64,000 nucleotides of DNA from Streptococcus halotolerans (lineage in GTDB: Bacteria > Bacillota > Bacilli > Lactobacillales > Streptococcaceae). The first letter of the stretch is position 1. Each line of letters starts with the position of its first letter. Under the pieces are notes generated by a model. It saw nothing but the letters and a program-made list of their open reading frames with translations. It was not told the origin of the DNA and did not search any database. The stretch lies in contig NZ_CP014835.1 in NCBI RefSeq assembly GCF_001598035.1, positions 1,334,501-1,398,500 of the forward strand, given 5' to 3'. Positions 1-9,899 of the stretch are shown piece after piece. The position numbers and the translations under genes were made by a program.

Positions 1-426
1 TTGACGCTGACCACCAGACAAATCAGCAGGCTTGCGATCTAGGAATTCTGTCAAACCAAGAATTTGAGCTGCTTCTTTAACACGTGCATCGATGTCGGCT
101 TTTTTGTATTTACGTAATTTAAGCCCAAAAGCCATATTATCATAAACACTCATGTGTGGGTAAAGGGCATAGTTTTGGAAAACCATCGCAATATCACGAT
201 CTTTAGGAGACTTGTCATTGACAACCTCACCGTCAATCTTGAATTCTCCTTCAGAAATATCTTCAAGCCCAGCAATCATACGAAGTGTCGTTGATTTTCC
301 ACATCCTGATGGACCAACAAAAACGATAAATTCTTTGTCCTTAATGTCCAAATTGAAGTCTTCAACCGCATAGTGTTCTGTATTTGGGTATTTTTTATGA
401 ATATGATTTAAATTTAATTCAACCAT
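1..426 (-). CDS. msmK: Sugar ABC transporter ATPase MsmK/UgpC type, 5' part only
   Basis: Partial gene: the start codon (ATG, 424-426) is present and the window edge cuts the gene after 142 codons. The visible part carries Walker A (GPSGCGKST, about residue 39), the Q-loop (VFQNYALYP) and the ABC signature LSGGQRQ at the very edge. This is the shared multi-sugar ATPase of streptococci (MsmK), which energises several carbohydrate ABC importers that lack their own ATPase. The rest of the ATPase and the C-terminal MalK-like regulatory domain lie outside the window. A cre-like site and an extended -10 lie upstream. The family call is strong; the exact symbol is inferred from streptococcal context. 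Confidence 0.9.
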   Translation of the reverse strand, partial: MVELNLNHIHKKYPNTEHYAVEDFNLDIKDKEFIVFVGPSGCGKSTTLRMIAGLEDISEGEFKIDGEVVNDKSPKDRDIAMVFQNYALYPHMSVYDNMAFGLKLRKYKKADIDARVKEAAQILGLTEFLDRKPADLSGGQRQ

Positions 427-482
427 GTTTTCTCCTTTGACATCCTTCTAAACTTATAGTTAGACTATTTATTGGTGAGTTA

Positions 483-506
483 AGTATAGCAAAGTTAGCG
501 CTTTCA
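483..506 (-). promoter_or_regulatory. msmK promoter with cre-like site
   Basis: On the minus strand an extended -10 (TGC then TATACT, 483-491) is preceded by a cre-like palindrome at 493-506 that matches 11 of 14 positions of TGAAARCGYTTTCA. Its position over the -35 region suggests CcpA repression of msmK. This is a motif match only. Confidence 0.5.
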
Positions 507-670
507 CGGTATGGTCATACTCCCCAAAACGATTTGTGCAAGATGACCAAAAAGAAAAGAACTAGATAACATCTAATCCTTAATCAATAAAACAATTGAC
601 ACGCTGCATTGATCCGAGCTAACAATAAAAAATCACAGCAAACAAGGCGATACCAATAGTGGTAGCATTG

Positions 671-712
671 ACATTCAGCGAATCAAGTCACCAAGTGCTG
701 AATGTGATTTTT
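671..712 (+). terminator. Hairpin with T-run on plus strand
   Basis: The arms ACATTCAGC (671-679) and GCTGAATGT (697-705) are perfect inverted repeats, followed by a T-run at 708-712 on the plus strand. No plus-strand gene precedes it, because msmK and the next gene both run on the minus strand. It either ends an unannotated short plus-strand transcript or is fortuitous. The rest of 427-768 holds the msmK promoter and nothing else I can support. Confidence 0.35.
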
Positions 713-768
713 AAAGAAGATTAATAACCTTTCTGCGAGTTTTTCCTCAACTTGAAACTAGACCCAGC

Positions 769-1611
769 CTAGTTTTTTAGAATCAATAAATAAGCCAAGG
801 CTAAATCATCTAGATCTTTAAGGTTCAGGCCGGTCACTTGGTGAAATTTGTCCAAGCGATATTGGAGAGAATTTCGATGAATAAAGAGTCGTTGGGCTGT
901 TTGCACTAAATTACCGTGTTCTTGCCACATAGCAATAACCAAATCACGTCCATCTTTTAAACCATCCATAAGTGCTAGTAGCTTCTGGCTAAGCAAGGCA
1001 ATATCTTTTTTCTTAGCCAAAGACCAGAGAAGAGCTTGCGCAAATGTTGTGGTCAACTGCGGAGCATTCTCATCATGATAGTCTTGAAAGATGGCATACT
1101 CCATACTCAGGATAACCTGTAAATCTTGCTCTGTAAATCCAGTCCAGGCATTTCCAATAAATGCCTTTAAAGAGAGCCCAAAATCACCTTCAATCGTTGG
1201 AAGGAGATCCTTGATGATATCTGAAGAATCATGTAAATCACTAGCATCCAGAACCAAAAGGGATTGATGAGCTGATAATTCCGTCACAAGTAGGCTATTT
1301 GAAAAAATATCTGTTAAGAGCCTTTTCAGTTCGGTAGACAGAGCTGAAGGATGATGCCAATAAATCAATTGCAAGTCTCTTTCAGCAATCGGCAAGGGAG
1401 ATTCACCTTGCAAAAAAGACAGCCAACTGCTATCAGAGTTGGTCTTTTCTTCGCCTAAGGACAAGATCTGAATGAGAGCCTTTTCTCTCTCAGTCAAGTC
1501 AGCCTTAGGCAAATGAAGAAAGCCCTGATCTAGTGGTAAGACAAGAACATCCTGATGAGCAGCAGCCACATCAGACAACATCGCTCCAGGAAATAAATCA
1601 CTAAGTTTCAT
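769..1611 (-). CDS. PucR/CdaR-type helix-turn-helix regulator
   Basis: Protein of 280 residues. The last ~55 residues form the PucR C-terminal helix-turn-helix (GNLVQTAQRLFIHRNSLQYRL, followed by LDDLALAYLLIL), as in CdaR/PucR regulators. The N-terminal part has no domain I can name. I chose the ATG at 1611 (MKLSDLF) rather than the longer frame from 1686, because AAGGGAG sits just upstream of it and the extra 25 residues are atypical. It lies downstream of galM's divergent promoter and beside msmK, so a role in carbohydrate gene control is plausible but not shown. Confidence 0.75.
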   Translation of the reverse strand: MKLSDLFPGAMLSDVAAAHQDVLVLPLDQGFLHLPKADLTEREKALIQILSLGEEKTNSDSSWLSFLQGESPLPIAERDLQLIYWHHPSALSTELKRLLTDIFSNSLLVTELSAHQSLLVLDASDLHDSSDIIKDLLPTIEGDFGLSLKAFIGNAWTGFTEQDLQVILSMEYAIFQDYHDENAPQLTTTFAQALLWSLAKKKDIALLSQKLLALMDGLKDGRDLVIAMWQEHGNLVQTAQRLFIHRNSLQYRLDKFHQVTGLNLKDLDDLALAYLLILKN

Positions 1612-1708
1612 AAAGCTCCCTTCATAATGACAAATGATATTAGTAAGATTATAGCATAGAAAACAAATTATAAGTATTGATGGCAAGAGGATTTTTCCGC
1701 CCTCTAAT

Positions 1709-1756
1709 GTTAAGCGTTTTCAAAAGTGCATAAATTGTTTATACTAGTGGTATAAA
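1709..1756 (+). promoter_or_regulatory. galM promoter and cre-like site
   Basis: A cre-like element at 1709-1722 matches 11 of 14 positions of the streptococcal CcpA consensus. An extended -10 (TGG then TATAAA, 1748-1756) follows, with no clear -35. The AAGGA ribosome site of galM lies just downstream. CcpA control is inferred. Confidence 0.5.
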
Positions 1757-1777
1757 GTTCACAGAAAGGAACCACAA

Positions 1778-2824
1778 ATGCTACAAACACAAGAAATCGA
1801 AACTACTAAGGGCACTATCACCAACATCATTTTATCGAATAATCAAGAAACTTCTGTTGTTGTTTCCAATCTAGGAGCAACACTTCTCAATTTCAAAACG
1901 CAAGATAAAAACGGCAAACTGCAAGACATTGTTTTGGGGTTTGATACTATCGAAGAATACTTTAGTAATACCGACACCTACTTTGGAGCCAGTGTTGGCC
2001 GTATTGCCAATCGTACGGAAACAGCCAGTTTTTCACTCAATGGGGAAACTTTCCAAATTGATAAAAACGAAGGCGACAACAACCTTCACAGCGGACCTAA
2101 TGGCTATCAAACACGTGTTTGGGAAGTCGAATCCTTAGATAAATCAATCAACCAAGTCACTTTCAAACTAGATAGTCCTGATGGTGATCAAGGTTATCCA
2201 GGACATTTAACCTTAAAAATCACCTACCAACTTACTGATGATAACCAGCTAAAAATAACTTATCAAGCAATATCTGATAAAGATACTCCATTAAGCCCGA
2301 CTAACCACTCTTACTTCAACTTAAATGGCCATGCTTCTGGTAGTATCGAGAATCATCTTCTTCAATTAAATGCTAGTGCTTATACTCCAATTAAAGATTC
2401 GACCTCTATCCCTACGGGGCAGATTGTTAATGTCGAAGGCACACCTTTTGATTTTAGACATCCTAAAACTATCGGACAGGATATCAATCAAACCTTTGAC
2501 CAATTACAATTTGCCAGCGGATATGACCATAATCTTCTTCTAGATGATCCAAATTTACAAACGGCTTTTGCAACCGCTGTTGGGGATAAAACTGGCATCA
2601 AACTGGAAGCCTTTACGAATTTACCAGGTGTCCAATTTTACTCAGGTAATTTTCTCAACAACCACCCTGGAAAAAATCAAGCAAGCTATGACAAACGTCA
2701 CGGTTTCTGCCTTGAAACACAATTTTTCCCAAATGCTATTAATACCCCTAATTTCCCTTCCCCAGTTTTGAAAGCTAACGAGACTAACAGCTATCAAACA
2801 ATCTATAAAGTCAGTATTGAGTAA
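1778..2824 (+). CDS. galM: Aldose 1-epimerase (galactose mutarotase)
   Basis: 348 residues, the normal GalM length. It interconverts alpha and beta anomers of galactose or glucose in the cytoplasm, feeding the Leloir or tagatose routes. Visible family signatures are GASVGRIANR near residue 74, GDQGYPGHL (about 135), the histidine motif NHSYFNLNG (about 176) and the C-terminal catalytic glutamate in LETQFFPNAIN (about 314). The start is supported by AAGGAACC ahead of the ATG. It is monocistronic: its own promoter lies upstream and a strong bidirectional hairpin follows. It converges on the ECF operon. Confidence 0.93.
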   Translation: MLQTQEIETTKGTITNIILSNNQETSVVVSNLGATLLNFKTQDKNGKLQDIVLGFDTIEEYFSNTDTYFGASVGRIANRTETASFSLNGETFQIDKNEGDNNLHSGPNGYQTRVWEVESLDKSINQVTFKLDSPDGDQGYPGHLTLKITYQLTDDNQLKITYQAISDKDTPLSPTNHSYFNLNGHASGSIENHLLQLNASAYTPIKDSTSIPTGQIVNVEGTPFDFRHPKTIGQDINQTFDQLQFASGYDHNLLLDDPNLQTAFATAVGDKTGIKLEAFTNLPGVQFYSGNFLNNHPGKNQASYDKRHGFCLETQFFPNAINTPNFPSPVLKANETNSYQTIYKVSIE

Positions 2825-2829
2825 AAAAG

Positions 2830-2860
2830 GTCCACTTGTAAAAATACAAGTGGACTTTTC
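2830..2860. terminator. Bidirectional terminator between galM and ecfT
   Basis: A perfect 11-bp stem (GTCCACTTGTA at 2830-2840, complement at 2845-2855) has a 4-nt A loop. It is flanked by A-rich sequence on the left and TTTTCTT on the right, so it can terminate both convergent transcripts. Confidence 0.85.
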
Positions 2861-3697
2861 TTAAAACGGATTATAAAATCTCCCTCCATTCGCATAGAAC
2901 AAGGAGATAGCTATCACAACTATAATAACACTGATAATAATTAAGAGCGTATCTTTCTTGGTCCACGCTTTAGCTTGATACCAGGTCCTTTTACGATAGC
3001 GGCCAAAGCGACGCAATTCCATAGCAGTAGAGATGGTTTCAATGCGTTCTAGAGATGAAAAAATCAGTGGCGTTATCATTTGGATATTGCCTTTAATCCT
3101 AGACAACAACGAGGCTTTATTAGACAACTCCAACCCTCTTGCCTCTTGAGCTTTTCGAATAGTTCCAAAATCTTCTTGTAAATCCGGAATGTAACGCATC
3201 GTCAAGCTGACGGCATAAGCAAAACGATAAGGAAGTCCTAATTGGTTGAGACTGGAAGCAAACTGGCTAGGGTGTGTGGTGAGCAAAAAAATAACAGCTA
3301 AAGGAAGTGTTGATACATATTTGACAGCTACATTAAAGAGATAAAAAAGCTCTTCTAAAGTCACATCATAAGGTCCAGGACCATCTATTAGAAGTGTTTT
3401 AGAACGATACAAGTTGACTCCATACTGTGGCGCAAAAAGATAAATCATAATGACGTTTAAGAGAGCAAAGAAACCAACAAAAGCAAAAACGAAGGAAACC
3501 TCTTTCCACTGTATACCGGCTTTTTTAAACAAGGCAAGCGATGCGACACCTATAATGACTAGAAATCGAGTATCATAGCTAGTCATCACAGCCACTGAAA
3601 CCAAGATAAAAAAAAGTAATTTACTGGTTCCAGACAACTGGTATAAAAAGCCTTGTCCTGGTTGATAACCTAGTAAGCGATTAGCCATGTCAGGCAC
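2861..3697 (-). CDS. ECF transporter transmembrane subunit (EcfT/CbiQ family)
   Basis: 278-residue polytopic protein. The CbiQ/EcfT coupling motif is visible as KAQEARGLE (about residue 180) and MELRRFGR (about 225); these Ala-Arg-Gly type helices contact the ATPases. Hydrophobic segments occupy about 25-75, 95-120, 130-160 and 245-270. It overlaps the upstream ATPase gene by 8 nt, so the two are translationally coupled. Together with the fused ATPase and the S component it forms a dedicated (group I) ECF importer rather than the shared EcfAA'T module. The substrate is discussed under the S component. Confidence 0.9.
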   Translation of the reverse strand: MPDMANRLLGYQPGQGFLYQLSGTSKLLFFILVSVAVMTSYDTRFLVIIGVASLALFKKAGIQWKEVSFVFAFVGFFALLNVIMIYLFAPQYGVNLYRSKTLLIDGPGPYDVTLEELFYLFNVAVKYVSTLPLAVIFLLTTHPSQFASSLNQLGLPYRFAYAVSLTMRYIPDLQEDFGTIRKAQEARGLELSNKASLLSRIKGNIQMITPLIFSSLERIETISTAMELRRFGRYRKRTWYQAKAWTKKDTLLIIISVIIVVIAISLFYANGGRFYNPF

Positions 3698-5360
3698 CTC
3701 CTTTTAAGGATTGGTAGTAAGCAGTAACTGTCTCAGGATCCTGCCCGATTTTTTGAGCTAAGTCATAAAGAGAAGTCCTCTTGAGGTGGGCTTTTTCGAT
3801 TAGGTCTTGATTAGATAAAATCACCTGCGGTTTGTCATCAGCAATAATAGTACGATCGCTCACAACCAAGCAGCGATCAGCATAGTCTAGCATCAACTGC
3901 ATATCATGCGTAATCATGACAATGGTGTGACCAACTGCACTTAACTCTTTAAGAAATGACATAATTTCTTGATAAGTGCGTTGATCTTGACCTGCCGTGG
4001 GCTCATCTAAAATTAACATTTGAGGGTTTAAAACCAAAATAGCTGCAATAGTCACGCGTTTCTTCTGACCAAATGACAGGGCCGAAATCGGCCAATTGCG
4101 GTAAGGATAAAGTCCACAAACTGTCAAGACTTCCTCGACACGCTTGGTTATCTCAGCTTCTTTGAGTCCACGTAATCGAAGCCCCAATGCTACTTCATCC
4201 CAAATCATGGTTTGACTAATCATTTGATTAGGATTTTGTAAAACATAACCAATCCGCTCAGCTCTTTCTTTAATAGAATCACTAGTGATAGAATTCCCTT
4301 CATAAATCAAGTCACCTTTAATAGGCAGATAGGCACATAGCGCCTTGGCTAGCGTTGACTTTCCAGTACCATTCTTGCCAACCACAGCCAAAAGTTCCCC
4401 TTTTGAAACTGAAAAAGATAAGTCCTCTAAAATAGGATTTTCAGGGACATACCCAGTGCTTAACTGTTTCACTTCAAGTAATGCTGCTCCTTTTTGAGAG
4501 GATATTTCAGTTTGGACTACCGGCAGTTTCAATGGCGGTAAAGGCATTTGTTGTAAATCTGCTAAATTGTCATAAGCACTCACATCAAGCCCTAATGTTT
4601 TTAAAACCGTTAGATAGAGCGGTTCTCTAATGCCATTTTCGGCTAATAACCTACTAGCCAACAAGTCGGTAGGATTCCCATTATAAAGAATTTCCCCATT
4701 AGCCATCAACACAATACGGTCAATATCAATGGCCAAAACATCTTCCAACCGATGTTCAATGATAAGGGTTGTTGCACCAACTTCCTGATGCATACGATCA
4801 ATTAACTGCATGGTTTCTTGACCTGCCTTGGGATCTAAGTTTGCCAATGGCTCATCAAACAGTAAAATAGGACTCTCATCTATCAGGACACCAGCTAAGC
4901 TAACCCTTTGCTTCTGACCGCCCGACAAATCCTGAGGGCGATGATGAATCAGATTTTTTAAGTCGAGACGCTCTGCCCAATCTGCGACTCGCTCGATCAT
5001 CTCATTTTGAGAGACACCGTCATTTTCCAAAGCGAAAGCGACATCTTCTGCTACACTCAGTCCAATAAATTGGCCATCTGGATCCTGCAAAACAGTAGAC
5101 ACCAAAAAAGACCGGTCATAGATAGACAGTTTTTCAGCCTCTTGACCAGCAATTTTTAATGTTCCAGATATGCTTCCAGAATAGGTTCCAGGAATAATAC
5201 CGTTTAAACATTGACCTAAGGTAGATTTTCCACTACCTGACGGTCCTAAAATTAGAACCTTTTCACCTTGCTCAATCGTCAAATCAATCCCTTTTAGGGT
5301 TGGCTCAGACTGAACATCATAGGTGAACGAAACATTTTTAAAACAAATAGCGTTTGTCAT
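3690..5360 (-). CDS. ECF transporter duplicated ATPase (fused EcfA-EcfA', YkoD type)
   Basis: 556 residues holding two complete ABC ATPase domains in one chain. Walker A motifs are GPSGSGKST (near residue 40) and GKNGTGKST (near 330). Signatures are LSGGQKQ and LSFGQKK, and both Walker B motifs (LLFDEP, LILDEP) and switch histidines are present. Fusion of both ATPases with a private T subunit is typical of dedicated ECF systems such as YkoEDC or MtsTUV. I take the ATG at 5360 (MTNAICF); an ATG 15 nt upstream is also open and the ribosome site is weak for both. It sits downstream of the S component and overlaps ecfT. Confidence 0.9.
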   Translation of the reverse strand: MTNAICFKNVSFTYDVQSEPTLKGIDLTIEQGEKVLILGPSGSGKSTLGQCLNGIIPGTYSGSISGTLKIAGQEAEKLSIYDRSFLVSTVLQDPDGQFIGLSVAEDVAFALENDGVSQNEMIERVADWAERLDLKNLIHHRPQDLSGGQKQRVSLAGVLIDESPILLFDEPLANLDPKAGQETMQLIDRMHQEVGATTLIIEHRLEDVLAIDIDRIVLMANGEILYNGNPTDLLASRLLAENGIREPLYLTVLKTLGLDVSAYDNLADLQQMPLPPLKLPVVQTEISSQKGAALLEVKQLSTGYVPENPILEDLSFSVSKGELLAVVGKNGTGKSTLAKALCAYLPIKGDLIYEGNSITSDSIKERAERIGYVLQNPNQMISQTMIWDEVALGLRLRGLKEAEITKRVEEVLTVCGLYPYRNWPISALSFGQKKRVTIAAILVLNPQMLILDEPTAGQDQRTYQEIMSFLKELSAVGHTIVMITHDMQLMLDYADRCLVVSDRTIIADDKPQVILSNQDLIEKAHLKRTSLYDLAQKIGQDPETVTAYYQSLKGGA

Positions 5361-5440
5361 TTTTTGTTCTCTCATTAAAGCAAGTAAGGGAGTAGCCCAA
5401 TAAGCATCTAGCCATTACTACATTACGTCTCTGCTGCGCT

Positions 5441-5989
5441 TTAATCTTTAGTCAAACTTCCCTTTTTAGTGCGTGTTTTGGCGTAGAGGGCCAATAACAG
5501 GCTGCCTCCGATACCAACTGTTAACAGATTAACGATTGCCGATAAAAGACCTTGCGCATAAACCTTACTTGATGGCTCGCTATATATCATCACATCAGCA
5601 TAAGGTGCCAGAAGGCTCCAACCAAGGACATTAATCAGTACTTGTGTAACATTAAAAAGAAAGTAGTCTTTGGCCGTTACATAGCCCTTATTGATATCAA
5701 TTTTGCGACTAATCAAACCAATGACCAAACCAACAAGCCCTGAAATCAACACCCAAGTCCACCATGGCGACCCATATTGAAGAGCATCCTTGAGAGCGTG
5801 CCCAAGAAAGCCTGAGAAAAAACCAACTGTCGGTCCATAAATCACAGCAAATAAAGCCAAAACAGCGTACTGCAACTGAATACTGGTATTAGGGATAGCG
5901 GTCGGAATATTAACCAAAATCCCAATAATGACAAAAAGTGCTGCGCCAATTCCTGTGGCAACGACAGTCTTAATAGAATTGTTTTTCAT
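5441..5989 (-). CDS. ECF transporter substrate-binding (S) component
   Basis: 182-residue membrane protein of the ECF S-component fold. It has five to six hydrophobic helices, a GFFSGFLGHALKDALQYG loop around residues 56-73, and a basic C-terminus (KTRTKKGS). It captures the substrate in the membrane and docks on EcfT/EcfA encoded just downstream. It is cotranscribed behind a SAM hydroxide adenosyltransferase, and a MET-box stands upstream of the pair. I therefore infer a methionine- or SAM-related substrate (a sulfur metabolite or adenosine-derived nucleoside) rather than riboflavin or thiamine. Sequence alone does not identify the ligand. Confidence 0.82.
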   Translation of the reverse strand: MKNNSIKTVVATGIGAALFVIIGILVNIPTAIPNTSIQLQYAVLALFAVIYGPTVGFFSGFLGHALKDALQYGSPWWTWVLISGLVGLVIGLISRKIDINKGYVTAKDYFLFNVTQVLINVLGWSLLAPYADVMIYSEPSSKVYAQGLLSAIVNLLTVGIGGSLLLALYAKTRTKKGSLTKD

Positions 5990-6006
5990 AATCTTAAAAA
6001 ATCCTT

Positions 6007-6852
6007 TTATTTAATCTTTTTGATACTAATGCGCCAGCTTGAGCCAACACCAACATTGTAGGCTTTAGCAAAAGACCCTTGATTGATAGCTAGGCCAAGA
6101 CGATAGAGTGAGTTAATATATAAAATAGGCTGTCCTAGACCCACATCAGCGAAAGACTTGCCGTAAGTAACTTGATTTTGATAAATCAAGAGGTCATGAT
6201 GAGAAATGGTCACCTCGAAACGGTCACCGAAAACTGGTGACAAATACTGAAATTCCTCACGACTAATCGAAGTCCACAAGGAACCAAAGCGAACATCTAA
6301 GATATTAATGGCTCCTGAAATGTGCTCTTCTGACAGCTGCGTTTCTACTTCTGCCACTTCCAGAATCTTATCAACAGAGAGTTCTGGTCCAACTTCCTCA
6401 AAGGAAATATGCCCCGAAGCTAGCTTTGCGCCGGTATAGGCGTAGACATCCCGACCATGGAAGGTATAAGAATGCTCCGTATTTTGTCGACGATTAGCCA
6501 CTTCAGAAATTTCCCGAACTGCCTTGATACCGATATGGCGCTTAATATGCGATAAGGTGCCATTATCAGGCGTAACAATGTATTGATTTTGTTCTGTCAA
6601 AGCAACGACACTCTTACGCGATGACCCAACACCTGGATCGACAACAGAGACAAACGTTGTCCCTTCAGGCCAGTATTCAATGGTCTGAAAGAGACGATAG
6701 CTAGCCTCAAAAATATTGTACGGTGTGATATCATGCGTTAAATGGTGAACACCAAGGCCAGGGTCTTCTTGCAAAATAACCCCAATCATAGCCGAAACAG
6801 CTCCATCGACCAAACCAAAATCTGACTGCAAAACCAAGAGTTTATTAGGCAT
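6007..6852 (-). CDS. S-adenosyl-L-methionine hydroxide adenosyltransferase (DUF62)
   Basis: About 281 residues of the DUF62 / SAM_HAT family, whose studied members hydrolyse SAM to adenosine plus methionine. Signatures are LLVLQSDFGLVDGAV at the N-terminus, VDPGVGSSRKS (about 75) and TPDNGTLSHI (about 96). The last half is the beta-barrel that completes the site. Three starts are possible: ATG at 6870, 6855 and 6852. A GAGGGGG ribosome site lies inside the longest form and is best spaced for 6852. It is the first gene of an operon with a dedicated ECF transporter and has a perfect MET-box upstream, linking it to methionine control. Confidence 0.87.
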   Translation of the reverse strand: MPNKLLVLQSDFGLVDGAVSAMIGVILQEDPGLGVHHLTHDITPYNIFEASYRLFQTIEYWPEGTTFVSVVDPGVGSSRKSVVALTEQNQYIVTPDNGTLSHIKRHIGIKAVREISEVANRRQNTEHSYTFHGRDVYAYTGAKLASGHISFEEVGPELSVDKILEVAEVETQLSEEHISGAINILDVRFGSLWTSISREEFQYLSPVFGDRFEVTISHHDLLIYQNQVTYGKSFADVGLGQPILYINSLYRLGLAINQGSFAKAYNVGVGSSWRISIKKIK

Positions 6853-6951
6853 CATTTCCCCCTCAAACATAGGACTTATCTTTTATCAAGATATTCATCT
6901 ATTTTAACATGGCAAACCTTATTTAGCTATTTGGCAATTACTAGACGAGTA

Positions 6952-6968
6952 TATAGTTTCAAACTATA
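6952..6968. promoter_or_regulatory. MET-box, candidate MetR/MtaR operator
   Basis: A perfect 17-bp palindrome with sequence TATAGTTTCAAACTATA. It equals the consensus TATAGTTTNAAACTATA that I recall for the streptococcal methionine regulator MtaR/MetR (LysR family). It lies about 100 bp upstream of the SAM adenosyltransferase start. A -10-like TAAAAT is at 6901-6906 (minus strand), with no good -35, as expected for an activated promoter. The rest of 6871-7249 shows no gene. Confidence 0.72.
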
Positions 6969-7249
6969 ATAACATCAAACGCATATCAGACAACTAAAGA
7001 CTAAAAAGGCCAATGCTCTAAAAAAATAAATCAAGCTTGCTAAGAAGATCTCTAACATTTCTCCGCAGTGGACCCGCCCCGTTATAGCGTCTTTGAGTAT
7101 CGAAAAAAATCTCATACTAACTTAAGGCACCTCTGATTTCATAGGATTAAAAAAGTAATGTTAAGGAGTCATTTACATTACAGCAGATTAGCCACGCCGA
7201 AACCAAAACTAGACTAGATAAATGTGAACCTCAAAATAGAAACAGAAAA

Positions 7250-7279
7250 CAAGGTTATCTCCTTAAAGAGATAACCTTG
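7250..7279 (-). terminator. Terminator of the LPXTG surface protein gene
   Basis: A perfect 12-bp stem (CAAGGTTATCTC and its complement) with a 6-nt loop is followed on the minus strand by TTTTC. It lies 55 bp past the stop codon of the surface protein gene. Confidence 0.8.
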
Positions 7280-7334
7280 TCGTCAAATCGTATGGGCACT
7301 AAATTGTTTTTCTAAGGGTCTACTGTAAAGAGGA

Positions 7335-9659
7335 TTAGTCTTCTTTACGACGACGTGATGCTGCAAAACCTAGTGAAGCAAGTGCAATAGCTGAACCTGC
7401 TACAACTGCTGTTGATGATGATTTTTCACCAGTACTTGGCAATTGATCGTCATTCGCAGCTTTTGATGCTTCTGCTTTTTCAGAAGAAGCTGTTGCTTTA
7501 GCAGCTGATGCTTTTACTTCTGATTTATCAGCAGCTTTTTTAGCTCCTTTATCTGAAGCATTAGAACCATCTTTACCTTGTTCTTCTTTTTGAGTATCAT
7601 CTGCTTTTGGTGCTTCTGGTTTTTCCTCTTTTGGTTGATCTTCACCTGGTTTGTCAGCTTTTTGGACTTTATCAACTGCAATAAAGTCTTCATGATGATC
7701 TGTATTAGCTAGATCAAACGCTGCTGTACGGTAGCTGTTTAATTCATAACCTTCTGGAACAGAAACTAGAGATGCTGTGAAGCCTTTACCTGGTTTAACA
7801 TCTGTAAAGTTAGCGTTACCGAATTCATCTGTTGTTACTTGGCGAGTTGAACCATCTGCTGCTTTCAACTCAACAACTGCACCAACCACAGGGTTGAAGC
7901 CATTATCAACTACTTTGATTGTTGCTGAAGCATTACCAACTTCTTTGTCTTCTTTTGGTGCTTCTTTTTGAGTCTTATCAACAGTGATGAAGTCTTCGTG
8001 GTGATCTGTGTTAGCTAGGTCAAATGCTGCTGTACGGTAGCTGTTGTAATCATAGCCTTCTGGTACCATTGCCAAAGCAGCTGTGTAGCCTTTGCCTGGT
8101 TTAACATCTGTAAAGTTAGCGTTACCGAATTCATCTGTCTTCACTTGACGAGCTGAACCATCTGCTGCCAACAATTCAACAGTTGCGCCAACGACTGGTT
8201 TGAAGCCATTGTCAACTACTTTAACAGTTACTGAAGCATTACCAACTTCTTTATCTTCTTTTGGCGCTTCTTTTTGAGTCTTATCTGCTGTGATAAAGTC
8301 TTCGTGATGATCTGTATTTGCTAGATCAAACGCTGCTGTACGGTAGCTGTTGTATTCATAGCCTTCTGGTACCATTGCCAAAGCAGCTGTGTAACCTTTA
8401 CCTGGTTTAACATCTGTAAAGTTAGCGTTACCAAATTCATCTGTCTTCACTTGACGAGCTGAACCATCTGCTGCCAACAATTCAACAGTTGCGCCAACGA
8501 CTGGTTTGAAGCCATTGTCAACTACTTTAACAGTTACTGAAGCGTTACCAACTTCTTTGTCTTCTTTTGGTGCTTCTTTTTGAGCCTTATCTGCTGTGAT
8601 GAAGTCTTCGTGATGATCTGTATTTGCTAGATCAAATGCTGCTGTACGGTAGCTGTTGTATTCATAGCCTTCTGGTACCATTGCCAAAGCAGCTGTGTAG
8701 CCTTTGCCTGGTTTAACGTCTGTAAAGTTAGCGTTACCGAATTCATCTGTCTTCACTTGACGAGCTGAACCATCTGCTGCTAACAATTCAACAGTTGCAC
8801 CAACGACTGGTTTGAAGCCGTTATCTTTAACAGAAATTGTAACTGAAGCATTACCAACTTCTTTATCTGCTTTTGGTGCTTCTTTTTGAGTCTTATCTGC
8901 TGTGATAAAGTCTTCATGATGATCAGCGTTATTTAAGTCAAACGCTGCTGTACGGTAGCTGTTGTATTCATAGCCTTCTGGTACCATTGCCAAAGCAGCT
9001 GTGTAGCCTTTGCCTGGTTTAACGTCTGTAAAGTTAGCGTTACCGAATTCATCTGTCTTCACTTGACGAGCTGTACCATCTGCTGCCAACAATTCAACAG
9101 TTGCACCAGCTACTGGGTTTGAAGCATTGTCTTTAACAGCAATAGTTGCTGAAGCATTACCAACTTCTTTGTCTTCTTTTGGTGCTTCTTCTACTGGTTC
9201 ACTAACTTTCTCAACTTTATTAACATTGATGAAATCTTCGTAGTGGTCAGTGTTTTTCAATGTAAAGTTTGGACGGAAGGCTGTTGCTTCATAACCTTCT
9301 GGTACAGCTGCAACGACTGCTGAATAGTTTCCTGGTTTTACATCTGTAAAGTTAGCATTACCAAACTCGTCAGTTGCAACTTGACGAGCTGTACCTTCTG
9401 CTGACAACAATTCAACAGTTGCGCCAGCTACTGGGTTTGAAGCATTATCTTTAACAGCAATAGTTGCTGAAGCACTACCGACAACGTCTTGAACAACTGG
9501 AGCTGTTTCTCCCGTTGGAGTTTGATCCGCAGATACTGCTTGAGTATTCATACCTAAAAAGGCAATACCTACTAAAACAGATGCTGTACCGACGCTAAGT
9601 TTCTTGATTGAATAGCGTTGTTGTGTTTGAGAACTATCATGTTTACCCTTATAAAACAT
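7335..9659 (-). CDS. LPXTG cell-wall surface protein with six ~100-residue repeats
   Basis: 774 residues from the ATG at 9659, chosen because AAAGGA and GGGAT precede it; an upstream ATG at 9716 would add a non-signal-like extension. The N-terminus is a YSIRK-like signal peptide ([13 protein letters not shown], cleavage likely after residue 44). Six tandem repeats of about 100 residues follow, each with [27 protein letters not shown] and HHEDFI. They resemble the prealbumin/carboxypeptidase-regulatory beta-sandwich, but I do not see the Lys-Glu-Asn set of isopeptide-forming CnaB domains. An Ala/Lys/Glu-rich wall-spanning stretch leads to LPSTG (740-744), a hydrophobic helix and RRRKED. The function is probably adhesion, but the ligand is unknown. 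It is divergent from a TetR gene that may control it. Confidence 0.9.
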   Translation of the reverse strand: MFYKGKHDSSQTQQRYSIKKLSVGTASVLVGIAFLGMNTQAVSADQTPTGETAPVVQDVVGSASATIAVKDNASNPVAGATVELLSAEGTARQVATDEFGNANFTDVKPGNYSAVVAAVPEGYEATAFRPNFTLKNTDHYEDFINVNKVEKVSEPVEEAPKEDKEVGNASATIAVKDNASNPVAGATVELLAADGTARQVKTDEFGNANFTDVKPGKGYTAALAMVPEGYEYNSYRTAAFDLNNADHHEDFITADKTQKEAPKADKEVGNASVTISVKDNGFKPVVGATVELLAADGSARQVKTDEFGNANFTDVKPGKGYTAALAMVPEGYEYNSYRTAAFDLANTDHHEDFITADKAQKEAPKEDKEVGNASVTVKVVDNGFKPVVGATVELLAADGSARQVKTDEFGNANFTDVKPGKGYTAALAMVPEGYEYNSYRTAAFDLANTDHHEDFITADKTQKEAPKEDKEVGNASVTVKVVDNGFKPVVGATVELLAADGSARQVKTDEFGNANFTDVKPGKGYTAALAMVPEGYDYNSYRTAAFDLANTDHHEDFITVDKTQKEAPKEDKEVGNASATIKVVDNGFNPVVGAVVELKAADGSTRQVTTDEFGNANFTDVKPGKGFTASLVSVPEGYELNSYRTAAFDLANTDHHEDFIAVDKVQKADKPGEDQPKEEKPEAPKADDTQKEEQGKDGSNASDKGAKKAADKSEVKASAAKATASSEKAEASKAANDDQLPSTGEKSSSTAVVAGSAIALASLGFAASRRRKED
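7665..9480 (-). repeat. Six direct repeats of ~300 bp inside the surface protein gene
   Basis: In-frame repeats of roughly 290-310 bp. The four central copies are nearly identical at the nucleotide level, and the first and last are more diverged. This is the pattern of recent amplification by recombination. Each unit carries a T-D-E-F-G-N-A-N-F core. Copy number probably varies between strains. Confidence 0.9.
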
Positions 9660-9899
9660 ATTTAATCCCATTCCTTTCTTTTGTAAAGCGAAATAATAGG
9701 TAACAGTTACCATCATAGCAACTATTACTAACAGCCATTATATATTATTTAAAAACTTTAATATTTACATTTTTTTGCATTTTGTCACCTTTGAAGACTT
9801 TTTTTCTTATATAATATTTCGAAAATCTAAAAATGTTCACAAACAAAGTAAATTTAGCTTTTTTCCAACCTTTGTGTGTGACATCGGGGTGAAATAAAA

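Noticed and set aside
7665..9480. Isopeptide-bonded CnaB domains in the surface protein
   Set aside because: The overall pattern is similar, but the expected catalytic Glu and partner Asn/Asp at the ends of the repeats are not visible.
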